64,000 nucleotides of DNA from Saccoglossus kowalevskii (taxonomy: Eukaryota > Hemichordata > Enteropneusta > Harrimaniidae), in contig NW_003156735.1 of the NCBI RefSeq assembly GCF_000003605.2, positions 600,197 to 664,196 of the forward strand, written 5' to 3'. The translations under genes were made by a program, and so were the position numbers. Position 1 is the first letter of the stretch, and every line of letters begins with the position of its first letter. The notes beneath the pieces were generated by a model, which worked only from the letters and a program-made list of their open reading frames with translations, made no database searches and was not told the DNA's origin. Shown in pieces: positions 1 to 10,577 of the stretch.

Positions 1-365
1 TAAATCTCTTCTCTCGGGTTCTCCACACGTGTCAGGGGGGAAACTCGTCTCGTCTCTCTATCTCGTCCCCTTGAGGTACGGGATCGGGAAAGTCACTTTA
101 ACTTTACAGTCAAATAAGGCACACACAACGAAATACGTTTCAGCTCTCGTCTTAGTCGGTCAATCGAGCACTCTATAAGACACAGCGCCCTGGGGAAAAA
201 ATCCCCAAGACTCTCGCAAGGCTGACCCAAGACTAGCCCAAGACTGGACTGCCTCAAGGCTCGCCCCTGGACTCTCTCGGACTCTCGACTGCGCAGGACT
301 GCTCTCTCTCTCTCTACTGTGTCTGTCGTGGAGTATTCGCCAAGACCAACTTAAACTCTCTTTAT
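1..365. other. CT-rich, GC-higher segment at the window edge
   Basis: Base composition differs sharply from the rest: CT runs, repeated GACTCTC and CAAGACT words, and an AATAAA on the minus strand near 365. It could be the edge of an LTR-type fossil or a 5' UTR, but the window cuts it off and no paired repeat is visible, so no family is named. The minus-strand frame over 160-387 is low-complexity Ser/Arg text and is not called as a gene. Confidence 0.3.
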
Positions 366-1815
366 TCATTTTCAAAACTCTAACCAATTACAAAGCAGTA
401 AAAAAAACTCTAGGGCGTAACCTTCAATCATAAAGCCAATCACACTAAGTACTGAATACGTCATATCTTTTGATTAATCGTTCACTACATTAATAACTAT
501 GGATGTCAGAATAGCGACGGTATCTTGTAATTAGTTCCAAATCACTGAGCCAAGTTCCGTCCAAAACTTCAAATAGGCCTACACGATGACAGACGTAACA
601 CAGCAATTCAGCTAATAATCAGTTAATTAAGTCGGTTAACAGATACGCGAAAACAAATTCATGACAGATGTATTGACTACATCAGTATTAGCCATATATT
701 GTTTACTAACAATAAATAGTTCATCGTTTGTAAATCTTGTACGCTCTCCCTCTATCACTGTGCGTAAACGTTGTTTAAACTTGTAGTCTGTCACACAGGC
801 TCTTGTAACGTTTCTAAGTCTATATCACCGAGGAGACGTAACATCGACAAGCCCTTACAGCGAGTATCGTAGATACAAGAATGGAAGACACTAATTTCAT
901 GAAATCGACACTCTGTGTCAGATACGTGTGGCTACAGACACTAATTCACTAATTACCTTTAAAAATATCAGCCCACTGTGAACAGGGATATTTTACTCAC
1001 CCAATTTAATAAATACCGTCTCTAGAATTAGCACTCAAGAGACGGGAAAATGTATTTTCGAACGTAAAATCACTACTGAATAACATGCTCTGTACGTCTC
1101 CATCACCGATTAATGATTGACAAGTAGAGATAGCAACCACTTGTTTATGATGGAACGCCACGATATTTGGTCATGTACACGTGGGTAAAAGGTCATGTCA
1201 GGGCAGCGTCCAATTCAAGTAGTATTACTACCCAGTAGAGACTGTATGAAGCACCGTTTTATAAGCTCTCTCCAGGTGGAAACATTGGTGCTACGCTCAT
1301 ACTCAGGCGCGGTGCATGCTGGTATTCGATATCTTCATAAAACTTTAAGGAGCTGAAAATTCCAACAAAACACAATCCACGAAACTCCTCAGTGGCATTT
1401 CACTTGTGAAAAATACGAATACTATGTTATTACAGTATACATAGTAATTTACGTTGACTTCAAACTAAATATTGCCGTCAATACAATTATTACGCCTATT
1501 TACACAATATTCAATTAGAAAATAATATGTTTAAGAAAAACAAAAAATCGCGTGCACTATGCACTTATTGTTAATGCGCCACCAACGTGCACTGAGCGAA
1601 TTGTTTACCGGCTGTGAGTTAAGGTGTCAATACATTTGTATTCACGTTTAAAAAGGATACGAAGTAATCGTCACCATTTTACCGAACTAGCGTAAATATG
1701 TTATTTGCGTTTCCACAAGTTAGGTGAATAGTATAGAATAAGACTTGATTATAGTCATAGTAATAGTAATAAAACGATTTCAACATATATGTAACAATGT
1801 GATATTTTCTTACAG
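366..1815. other. Non-coding stretch upstream of Gene A cysteine exon
   Basis: This is probably intron of Gene A. I looked for an ATG plus hydrophobic leader ending in phase 1 at a GT donor and found none that fits. The best leader-like text (near 661-720) has no phase-1 donor. Confidence 0.5.
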
Positions 1816-1942
1816 TATCGTTTGCTGGACAATGTACCGATGACTTTCCATTTAATGACTGTCCACGAGAGAACGACACACTTGAGTACACCGAGTGTTG
1901 TGTGACAGACGAGGGGTACAAATGCTGTCGAAACTACGCACA
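1816..1942 (+). CDS. Gene A six-cysteine ectodomain exon
   Basis: This internal exon is 127 nt, entered after a TTTTCTTACAG acceptor (phase 1) and left at CA|GTGAGT (phase 2). It reads SFAGQC, then CTDDFPFNDC, then an 11-residue spacer starting P, then ECC, then EGYKCC. The spacing C-x8-C-P-x10-CC-x7-CC matches the Gene B exon at 35641-35770 almost residue for residue, including the EGY before the last cysteine pair. Six cysteines imply three disulfides outside the cell. No other reading frame of the exon is as well supported. Confidence 0.75.
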
Positions 1943-4900
1943 GTGAGTTCCTGTATTGTAATTTTATTCAGAATTATATTATCATTCTAACACTGCAACT
2001 TTCTATATAAATATTATCACCATCCACTGTATATCATTCGTTCAAAGAAAAATTTTTAATTATCGAAACAACTTTGTAACATTCGTTAAGAATAATACTG
2101 CAGATTGAGTCAACTGCGCATGCGTAACGTCTGTTCAGTATAAAATTACTAAACCAACTATGTATTCCTCGTTCAACTTGTACAGAGCCAATTTGACGAG
2201 TTTAGTTTAAATCATATTACCAAACAAACTTTGTGTTTCTTATATCTAGATTAGTTATATATTAAATGACATAGAAGCCGTCGGGTGAAAGCAATGAACA
2301 GTCACAGCGTGTTATGTTTGTCGGACATGAAAACAAGAACAATGCCGTAAACGAATTTTCTTACAATATATAAAGTAGTCGCTTGCGGGCGCTCTTACTA
2401 AAAAGTAGAGTAATTCTTTACAGTGAATGACCAGACAACAAGGGAAACTAATCATCCAAGATAATTTTGGAAGACTCATAGTGTTTATATATTTCAAAAA
2501 ACAAGTTTCCGCCTATGTCAAACCACCTGCTTAGTCAATGATTGCAGTTTAACGTTTTAAGGGAACTTGTTTAAACATTCTTATTTCTGAAGAAACAAAA
2601 TATCATGTCCAGTGTGAGTATTTCATGATATTTAACACGTCACCGAACTAACTTACAACAACGCCTATGCGATTTGACGTTTAAGTATTCTTGGAAAAGT
2701 CATTTTACAATGATATCATAGATCAAAATAATGCAAGTAAAATAAGTCACATTGATATTCATAGACGTGATATTTTGACGTATTGTCATATAATGATATA
2801 GCTTAATGCCTAACTAGTCATTCAGTATTGTGCTTGTTCAAGTTATTTCCCCGTATCAACATGTATTAACAAATTACATCATACATTAATAAGCACACGC
2901 ATTATTCAATATTAATTTTAAGCCGCTTTTATTTAAGTTAATAATATATTTTTGAAAATATAATAAAAATGTTAACCTTATAAATTAAGTCAAAAATATA
3001 GATAGTCCTGTACATTAAATGAAGGAGCACGTTGTGTCGCATGTTAAAAGCAAAAAGAAGCATTTATTACATCATTTGTTCGTCGCATTCTCATCTGTAA
3101 TGTCCTGAAAAAAAATAGCTTATAAAATATATTTCGTGGTTGTCACGGTTGGTGATCCAGACGAGGTATACGTATTGTGACCTGGAGCTGTGTGTGTAAA
3201 AGTAAACTATCATGTGTAGAAATTATTTCTTGAATACGTTGTATGGATGATATTTTTATTTCTTTTATTTCTTCCATTTTACGCTTTAGTTCCACTGAAA
3301 CGAGCAAGGTTAAATCAACCGTCAGACCGACTGAATTTGTATCCATCTATCCTCGTTTACCGTAAGTCATAAATCACTCTATTTTAAGATTCACATATTT
3401 TTTCTTGGAATACTTAATATTGCTCCTATTTTATATTCAGTTCAACAGAAACGAGCGAGGTTAAATCAACAGTTGTTAGACCGACTGAACTAATTGCAAA
3501 CTATTCTCGTTTACCGTAAGTAATGGGTCGCTCTATTTTACGTCTCACATCATATTTCTGAAATACTTTTTATCAATTATATCTTTTTGTATTATAATTC
3601 CCATGTTACTCTTCAGTTCATCAGAAACGAGTGAGATGAAATCAACAGCTGTTAGTCCGACTGAACTCATTGCAAATTATTCTCGTTTACCGTAAGTAAT
3701 GGATCGTTCTATTTTCCATACTGATGCAATGTAATGATTATTGTATATTGAAGCACAAACCACTGCCACAGGTATACAACGAGATTTTAGGGGTCTACCT
3801 CTAAAAGTGAAAAATAAAGTGGTAATAGTGTATTTTACTATAGATGCACGGATATAAAAACACGTTCTCGGCCACAGTCAGGTGGTGAACAAATAAGAAC
3901 ATAATAAATTCGATTAATTTGCCGATATTCGCTAATATCATGATGGTTTGAAACGAAACAAAGAGAAAACTTGAGAACGAGGTTTTCTAGTTTCTGCAAA
4001 AATCAGTGAGTGAATACCAATTTTTCACAGCAAAATGATTCATCGGGGTAACTTTAAACAGAACATATAACACTTTTGGGATATTTTATACTAAAATCGT
4101 CAGAAATCGATTTGGTTTCTATTCATACTCAAGATAGCTACCCATATAATAATTATCGCGACAAATCAATCGCATTTATAATATTATTACTTGCTTGTCA
4201 AATGACTGAATTTGCAACCAATCAGAACGACGTATTCGGGCAATCAATATGTTAGTATAGTATAATGTAATTTTCTTCTTAGCCCAACAAAGGAAAACGT
4301 AGTGAAACCGACTCATTGGCGACCAGTCGAGGATACCGAGGATTCCCATTTACCGTGAGTAACGCACCTTAGTACATTCCATATCGTCTCACGCCAAAAC
4401 GTATTATTTGTGCCATTGTCATTTGCCATTTTCCAAAAACAGTTAATACGCGCACTCTGGTCAGTTTGACACTCACGGGGTTGTGGAATTACCGTGCCAC
4501 CATAATTCCAGAAACCATAGACACACATACCAAATATCAATCACATACAATACGATAACACTGAGGAGAGATACAATCTCCTTTATGGACAACGCCCTCT
4601 AGTGACAATTCGAATCTATGACCTGTAATCAATCAATGAAGCTTTTTTGGGATATATTTTACTACATTTCAAATTACAAAGTATTGCACAGTCAACCAAA
4701 CAGTGCCCGATTTGAAAGACAATTCCTTCACCCATATACGTTTTTTTTTTGACGTCAAAACAGTTTCGTAAATAGAGGGCGTAATTTATAAAAAAATCAA
4801 TCATCTAACGTTCTAATAACTTGATGTTTTATGTTGCAGGCTCTGGTCCATCATCGTCATCTGGATAGTAATACTAGTCGTGGTGTTTGGTGGCCTTTCA

Positions 4901-4978
4901 TTCATATTATTGTGGAGCCATAAAGTGAATAAGACAAAACGATCAGTTCCATACGAGGCGTTTGAGACAGATGCGTGA
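1816..4978 (+). CDS. Gene A: Shisa-like (STMC6-type) single-pass membrane protein, 5' end missing
   Basis: The coding segments are 1816-1942, 3290-3361, 3441-3515, 3617-3691, 4283-4354 and 4840-4978. Every junction has AG/GT borders, and the phases join without a break: 1 into the first segment, 2 at every later junction. From the cysteine exon onward the product is about 186 residues. It has a six-cysteine ectodomain, a Ser/Thr/Pro-rich stalk of four repeat-like units, one transmembrane helix and a tail of about 20 residues beginning SHKVNKTKR. The order C, CP, CC, CC followed by one helix is the Shisa-like/STMC6 architecture, whose members are type I membrane adaptors that modulate trafficking or signalling of partner receptors. 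The partner here is unknown. No phase-1 signal-peptide exon was found in 1-1815, so it probably lies upstream of the window. An AATAAA at 5437-5442 would suit the 3' end. Confidence 0.72.
3290..3361 (+). CDS. Gene A stalk exon 1 (72 nt, phase 2-2)
   Basis: Acceptor CGCTTTAG and donor GTAAGTC. It adds 24 residues without changing frame, beginning STETSKVKST and ending YPRLP across the next junction. It is rich in Ser and Thr and suits an O-glycosylated stalk. It lacks the NYS sequon seen in the next two copies and is 3 nt shorter than they are. The intron after the donor is recognisably similar to the one after stalk exon 2, so exon and intron were duplicated together. Confidence 0.65.
3441..3515 (+). 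CDS. Gene A stalk exon 2 (75 nt, phase 2-2)
   Basis: Acceptor TTATATTCAG and donor GTAAGTAATGG. It encodes a unit beginning STETSEVKSTVVRPTE and ending NYSRLP, which contains an N-glycosylation sequon (NYS). Being 75 nt with the same phase at both ends, it can be included or skipped without frame change. Confidence 0.68.
3617..3691 (+). CDS. Gene A stalk exon 3 (75 nt, phase 2-2)
   Basis: Acceptor TACTCTTCAG and donor GTAAGTAATGG. It is nearly identical to stalk exon 2 at both the DNA and protein level (SSETSEMKSTAVSPTE, ending NYSRLP) and keeps the NYS sequon. The first bases of the following intron also match, which points to a recent tandem duplication of a unit of roughly 150-175 bp. Confidence 0.68.
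4283..4354 (+). CDS. Gene A stalk exon 4, diverged (72 nt, phase 2-2)
   Basis: Acceptor TTTTCTTCTTAG and donor GTGAGTAAC. It encodes PTKENVVKPTHWRPVE then DTEDSHLP. The length, phase, Thr-Pro content and the final HLP resemble the other stalk units, but the sequence has drifted much further. It is either the oldest copy or an independent stalk exon. It lies nearest the membrane. Confidence 0.62.
4592..4782. mobile_element. Possible MITE in the last intron of Gene A
   Basis: The segment starts with ACGCCCTCTA and ends with TAGAGGGCGT, a perfect 10-bp terminal inverted repeat about 190 bp apart. The inside is AT-rich and non-coding. The AGAGGGCG core recurs elsewhere in the window (for example near 11045, 13200, 16690 and 60410), as expected for ends of a dispersed family. 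No target-site duplication is clear. Confidence 0.4.
4840..4978 (+). CDS. Gene A transmembrane and cytoplasmic-tail terminal exon
   Basis: The acceptor is GATGTTTTATGTTGCAG and the phase is 2. The frame begins with LWSIIVIWIVILVVVFGG, then LSFILLW, a single hydrophobic helix of about 22-25 residues. A basic segment (SHKVNKTKR) and a short tail ending in YEAFETDA follow before TGA at 4976-4978. The positive charge after the helix predicts an outside N-terminus (type I). The tail shows no PPxY motif, unlike several Shisa-like relatives. The 3' UTR probably runs to the AATAAA at 5437. Confidence 0.75.
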
Positions 4979-5436
4979 TCACGTGTCTGTCCTTGATATG
5001 ATCACGTGTATTTACATTCACAATGCATGTGTAGTCAATGATTTGATACACACAATGCATATTTCTGTATTATAAAAATGGAGGTTATATGATTAACATT
5101 AACAACATACGAGCCATTCACCAATGCATTGTATTGGTAAGATGGAAAGATGACCACTGCTAATATCAGAATTAACATGTTTGATTATATTTAATCTATA
5201 TATCCGTGGCAATTGATTGAAGTGTGTCATGTGTAATATTTCATTGCATAAATGTCACATTTACATAAATATGCTAGTAGACGTTTCTGAGTAAACCGAT
5301 ATAGTATACGTCTTCGAGAGTGTTTATATCACCAGAATTGACCTATAGGAAGTATGTTCATGGAAATGATAGTTTATATGATTTTATTGAATTACTAGAG
5401 AAAAAAAAACACGATCTGTAAAATATATCAAATTTT

Positions 5437-5442
5437 AATAAA
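5437..5442 (+). promoter_or_regulatory. Candidate poly(A) signal of Gene A
   Basis: This is an AATAAA about 460 bp after the Gene A stop codon, in AT-rich DNA with no competing ORF. It is the first canonical hexamer I noticed downstream. Confidence 0.35.
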
Positions 5443-6036
5443 ATTCAAAAGTATGTTATCATGGTAGGAGTCTCAACTACAATAAATTGTTGTAAATTAT
5501 CCAATGCAGAAATGTTGTCATATAAACAGGTATACGTAGAAAAGCAACGGTGTAGTAGCTTGATAGGTTGGACCAGAGTAAAAAATGTTCAAATTGAAAG
5601 AACGATATAAATTAGTATTGATTTACGTTTTTTTACTTTTCTGTATTTTTTACGCAGAAAAAGTGTTGGTAATGTTTCACGACAGCATATGTTCTTCCAT
5701 TGTTTTAGTAGAATTGGTATAGACAGTAGATTACGTGGCAGCAGAATAATTTAATATTATTGTTCCGGCTCGGGGAACCTGCAAACTGATGCAAGTACGT
5801 CAAAATCTTGTTAAATCTCGCGAGTGAGCCATGCAACATACACCTCCCATAAATAGTGTTTCTCCGATGTTTGCCTGATCTATGTAGCCTTGGTATATGG
5901 AACGGTAGATGCGACAACTAGAGAATTAATCACAATTTATTGTTTTATTCATAAAAAAATGATTTATAAAATTTCTGTTAACCTGGTCTCCAACAGTCCG
6001 TGTTTAAGTGGGGTCTATAGTTCTCAATATCGTCAA

Positions 6037-6265
6037 TCATCGATGACCGAAAACTGAAGATAACCGTTTGTAATCAGGATATGTAATCAGCAATCGCAAA
6101 GTTCGGGGAACGATCGAACGTTGACCGGATAAATGGAGAAACCACTTCAAAGCATTCATGTGACGACAAACCAAATCTACATGACCAAGTTCCATGTTGC
6201 TGACACCTGCTGTGCAGCACACATGTGGCACATAAGACGATTCAATTAGATTGATATCCAATTTT
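6037..6265 (-). CDS. Unrecognised terminal exon on the minus strand
   Basis: The exon has a strong acceptor (CCTTGCTTTTGTTTCAG) and is open in one frame only, entered in phase 2. That frame runs about 75 residues to TGA at 6037-6039. It starts KLDINLIESSYVPHVCC and contains HMNALKWFLHLSGQRSIVP and a basic end (YKRLSSVFGHR). AATAAA-like signals follow on the minus strand near 5940-5955. I do not recognise the family and found no convincing upstream exon. The pyrimidine tract and single open frame are the only support. Confidence 0.38.
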
Positions 6266-6414
6266 CTGAAACAAAAGCAAGGAACGCGAACCAGTTCCAT
6301 ATTTTGCTTCTTTATGAAATCAGTTGACAAAATTACCAGAGACTTGTCAATTCATGATGATGACTATGCGTTCATAGTCTCCTATGCGAAAACAAGATAT
6401 TTGTAAGACACATC

Positions 6415-6462
6415 ATGGCGGCGACCACATCTCGCACACTAGTATGGTGTGTGCTAAGCGGC
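6415..6462 (+). CDS. Possible first coding exon (MAATTSRTLVWCVLSG)
   Basis: The sequence CATCATGGCGGCGACC combines a YY1-like initiator context with a good Kozak ATG. Sixteen codons follow and end at GGC|GTAAGA, phase 0. The residues are mildly hydrophobic (TLVWCVLSG) but short for a signal peptide. Phase 0 does not fit the phase-1 signal exon expected for the Shisa-like genes, so this would be another gene. No second exon could be assigned. Confidence 0.22.
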
Positions 6463-6689
6463 GTAAGACACAACCAGGGGGTCCGCAGTACATAAACTGC
6501 GCTCTATGAATGCTCCCTAAATAACTGTTTTCTGATACTTCATGAAATCATACTGTGTAAAGAACCTCTGGCATATTACATAGTTAAGTTTCAAGAGACC
6601 AAGCTTGTTGACTTTATGTTCAAGAGAACGTGCTACGTATAGTTAATGATTAACCAGCTGCTTTAGCCGATATACCGAAGTATACAGTG

Positions 6690-7162
6690 CAGTGGCGGCG
6701 GCACCGCGGGGGCAGTGGGGCGGTCGTCTCTACGAAAAATAGGTCGTGGGGGCGTCGCCTATAACTCATCTATATTTGTCACTAAAGTCAACCACAAATT
6801 TCTGTAGAAATGCACACCGTGCAGGCCCTTCCGCGGAAGGCCCCGAAAACTTTTGCACTGCCGAGTTGTGAACTTTTCTGAAGCTTCCCGACATGCGGAG
6901 GAGTCATGTGATATGTCAACGCACCAAATATGGAGCTTGATTCTGTCGGCGTACGTCGGAGGCCGTCGGAAACTCTCGGAAAAAGTTAAAATTTCGGACG
7001 GACGCCAACGTTGCTCCAAAAAGAAAAGCGACAGAAGGAAATTCGTCCTGCAGGAAGAAAACGACAATCTTGTCATTTTTCACCCGTGGTCGAACGGAAG
7101 AGACTGTGACCAATAACAACCACAACCCTGATCAATCCGGAAGTGGTGAGCTTCAAGACAAG
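6690..7162 (+). mobile_element. hAT-like DNA transposon, 5' fragment with first-exon-like frame
   Basis: The segment begins CAGTGGCGGCGGCACCG, the kind of end seen in hAT elements of the ZMYM1-like type, followed by G-rich subterminal DNA. From 6941 to 7162 one frame is open for 74 codons and ends at AAG|GTATGC, a possible splice donor. It holds a basic stretch (NVAPKRKATEG) and KKTTILSFF, a degenerate PIP-box-like motif. Similar basic leaders occur at the N-termini of hAT transposases. There is no in-frame ATG, no transposase core and no matching 3' end nearby, so it looks like a fragment. Confidence 0.42.
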
Positions 7163-9760
7163 GTATGCATCTATTTTATTTTACAAGCTTGTTTTGGCAT
7201 ATCTCAGCGCCAGCTCTTTTAAATTTGATATCAAATTTATGAATATAATTTGTTATTTCTTACTCTTTTTTTCCACTGTTAAGTTTATCTGGGAGTGTGA
7301 TGGGTACACAGCGTACTCCCCTACTCCCCGCTTCATACTTTGCTGGATTAAGATAAGATTTGTTGATACAAGTTGACTCATCTTGTATCAACAAATATTT
7401 ACATCATGCAGTCTCAGGTGAAGAGACTCCGGCTGTCACATTGTTTGGGACGGCCTGAATTCAGAAATACTCTAAAATTGCGAAAACGAACATTTTGCTG
7501 AGGAAAAAACTATAAAAACTGCCGTATGGTTTTGTTACGTCGTGGGAAATTCACACTCTCCTGTTTTGTTTTGTTTTTATTGTTTTTTTTGTCATTGTTA
7601 TGTCACCTTTTGTCTTAGAAATATGGAGATGTCTAGTAATGCTGTTCTGATTTTTTTGGGGTGAGACCTAAATTCAATGGAATGAACATTATTATTTAAT
7701 GCATGAATACCTACTCAATGTTTTTCAAATCGGAAAACCAATTCATTCACAAAATGTGTTCTATCGACAGTTTCCAATTGTAAAGTAATTAACATATATA
7801 CTAAAATTATGTCCTTTATCTTGTGGGTAGAAATGTTGTGTTGACGTCCACATGTTCTTGCAAGGAGCGTAGTTTGAGTATTATGTCAGGATTGTTCTTC
7901 TTGGAATTTGAGTCTACGAATTCATCAATCGGTTGTTTTGCTGAGGCGTACAGTCTATGGTCACTGTGGTCTAGCATACACTATGGGGGTTGTTTCTTTT
8001 CAGACAAGTAAATTGTTGATGGATAGGAACCATCATACTGCCTGGGTCAGATTCATTTTGACTGAATCAAGTTGACCCCGTGTTTATCCCCCATAGAGTC
8101 AATTTCAAGTATAATCGTAACATTGACACGGAGAACGCGTCATTACGAGTTTTTGGCAGGAGGTCTGGCGTTATCGAATCTGAAAAAAGCTGGATTGAAT
8201 GTTTCGATAATGTACATACATACATGTCTTATTTCAAATCCCTCCGCTGCGGCCATGTTTTTTTTATGACGTGGAAAATGATGGTAGTATTTTAGCAAAG
8301 GCTAATCGATAAAAATAATTTAAGCACAGTCACTCTACTAGGACGGATAGGAGTGTGACTGTGGTTTAAGTCAGTGAATTGACTGCTAGCCCCAGAATGT
8401 CCAGTCCTGTTATCAGTATCCCATACTCGCAGGTCAAAATTCACGTATAGGGGTAACGCTTTCAACTTGAAACTCAATATCCCTCAGGCTGTTTGTGAGT
8501 GTTCACGTTTTAGATAACACAAATACACCAACATCTGTTGTTTATCATCTATGTGGGAGGTTTATTTCACGTTGGGAACACTTATGAAGAGCGATTTATA
8601 AATAACCCTATGCGCTTACACTTAATCTTGTGATTGAGTTCAGACTGGCATTCACGAGTGTGCTTTGGAATAATACACATCGCTTGTATCAAACACCGTT
8701 GATATTCGCGGGTGGAACGCATTGGGCCACTTTCTGTCTGAAATACCATTACCACAAAGACTATTTTGACTCGTAGGTAGTCATGTCACGGAATTTAAGA
8801 AATTTCTCGTACATGGATCTACAATCATCGAATACTTTGATTAAATTGATTTCAAGCCATGTGTTCCCAATATGTCCTGTATGACTCATTGTGTATATAT
8901 CCATGAGATGACCCTTTCACGGAAGGTCAAACTTGGTCTTCTTCGCCGAGGGAAAAACGAAAATCGCTACATTACACTGTAAACTCATTCCATGTGATGA
9001 TTATGTATGTCAAAAGTCTGTGAAACGATCAGGTAATTATAAATTTTAACTCATAGTAGCGTAGTCCGCCATTTTTGAAAAAAAATACTTTGCATACTTC
9101 GCATTTTAGCGGATTGATGACTGCAGTTTTACCCTGTGACTCATACTTTTAAATTTTCTACACATAACTTATACTTTCTTTATATAACTATCTGTTTTTA
9201 ATATTCTCTCTTTCTTTTTTTTCTTCTACGACAGATTAGAGCGATGGAATAAAAAAGTGTACAGACTGCTTGACTTGTGAAAAAAATTAGGAAATGTGAA
9301 AATAAACAACATATGTATATATAGAATGAATTATTTTTTTTATTGTTTACTGTTATTATTGACTTTTCTCTCTTCCGTTTTTTTAATCGAATCGTTTATG
9401 TACTCGTATTTTTCGTGCCGTTAAAAATAAATTTAGCCACGCAACACATTTACATGTGTGTACGTATTTTTCGAGGGTCAATATTTCATTAGTGTTTACT
9501 TCTTTTGTGCAATAAACTCCCTTAGTTTTCAAAATGATGTGTATTTTATGAGCGTGTGTGTGTGTGTGCGTGTGTGTGAGCGCCCTCTACGATACATTCT
9601 GAAAATTCGTTCGTTACGTCCACGCTCTACCAATTAAAAATAATTGAAAATTATTGAAAAAAAAAATAATTAAAAAATGTATGGTATTCATCGTGACCTC
9701 GACACGACCTCGTATTCACATCAATTTTATGTATGCAAATGTATTCACAGTATCCCATTG
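7163..9760. other. No supported gene
   Basis: AT-rich DNA with chance-length frames only. A (TG)n run lies at about 9551-9578. No six-cysteine pattern was found on either strand. Confidence 0.5.
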
Positions 9761-9907
9761 TGACGTCATTCTCATTCAAATGACCCCATTTACGGCCATG
9801 GTCGCTCATTTATACTAATTTATGCACGAATTCCAATTGTGACGTCACCATTTATGCTTATCTATGCACGGTTCCCATTGTGACGCCATCTATTCCGTAT
9901 GACGTCA
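9761..9907. promoter_or_regulatory. Cluster of CRE motifs (TGACGTCA)
   Basis: Three perfect TGACGTCA palindromes lie at 9761-9768, 9840-9847 and 9900-9907, with a variant TGACGCCA at 9881. Three of the four are preceded by CCATTGTG or CAATTGTG, so the segment looks like a diverged tandem repeat. TGACGTCA is the CREB/ATF site. The cluster is about 430 bp before the second transmembrane exon. Confidence 0.45.
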
Positions 9908-10336
9908 TCGCATCCAACTATGAACAGCGCCCTCATTGTCGTACTTATAGTGTATGCTGAACTACTAGTGTCCATCGCATTATCCAATACAGAAATGTCC
10001 CCTGGGCCCATATGAACCCGTCTCCCACACTGCGTGCTGTTAGACAGAAGATAAGGGTACCATTGTTGTTACGGAGGTCTGCTGTATGTATAACATTTTG
10101 TTCAATGTAACCATTCAATTACCCAATCGAGATTTTACAAATATACGCTAGTACATTAGGATAGGCGCAATTTGTTTATATACGATGTTAACGTGCACTA
10201 TGCATCCTGTGTAATAGAAAAAAATACTGTATCGTATATCGATAATTGGCTCAACAAGATAATGATTAACCAGAGCTTAACTAGAAGTTGATAATTCGAT
10301 GTGTTTAACGTACACTTTCTCGTATATTAATTTCAG

Positions 10337-10577
10337 AGGATGTGCCATCGCTGTTATTGTCATTGGCATAATTATCATACTTGCAGTGGGCATTGATTTG
10401 TTTGTCCTTTGGTACATAGGCAAACTTAGCAGCAGCATTTGTTGTGATGTCTGTATGAGGGACATAAGTAAACTACCGACTAAGAAACGACAGAAGTCAT
10501 CCCCGGAAAAAGGACAATCAGCCAGCGAAATCAGAATGGACAGTCCTGAAAAAGGCCCAGAAGCAGAACACGTTTAG
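10337..10577 (+). CDS. Second transmembrane terminal exon (Gene A alternative end or paralogue)
   Basis: The acceptor TATTAATTTCAG leads into a phase-2 frame of 79 codons ending in TAG at 10575-10577. The frame opens with GCAIAVIVIGIIIILAVG and DLFVLWYIG, one long helix. A cysteine cluster (ICCDVC) follows at the inner membrane face, suitable for palmitoylation. The hydrophilic tail carries a repeated SPEKG motif (KKRQKSSPEKG and MDSPEKGPEAEHV). The phase equals that of the Gene A exon at 4840, so it could be spliced to the same cysteine and stalk exons. I found no separate cysteine exon between 5000 and 10337. Confidence 0.62.

Larger units (their letters stand above)
3290..3691 (+). repeat. 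Tandem exon duplication inside Gene A
   Basis: Three consecutive units, each an acceptor, a 72-75 nt exon and a similar intron start, repeat with periods of 151 and 176 bp. The exon cores share GAAACGAG and TCTCGTTTACC. The intron starts share CTCTATTTTA-like text. This is duplication of a whole splice unit rather than of codons only. Confidence 0.75.

Noticed and set aside
160-387. Minus-strand frame rich in Ser, Arg and Glu
   Set aside because: It is a translation of CT/GA low-complexity DNA.
6759-7125. Overlapping frames of 69-105 codons on both strands
   Set aside because: They overlap the hAT-like frame in other phases, and the GC-rich DNA there lowers stop frequency by itself.
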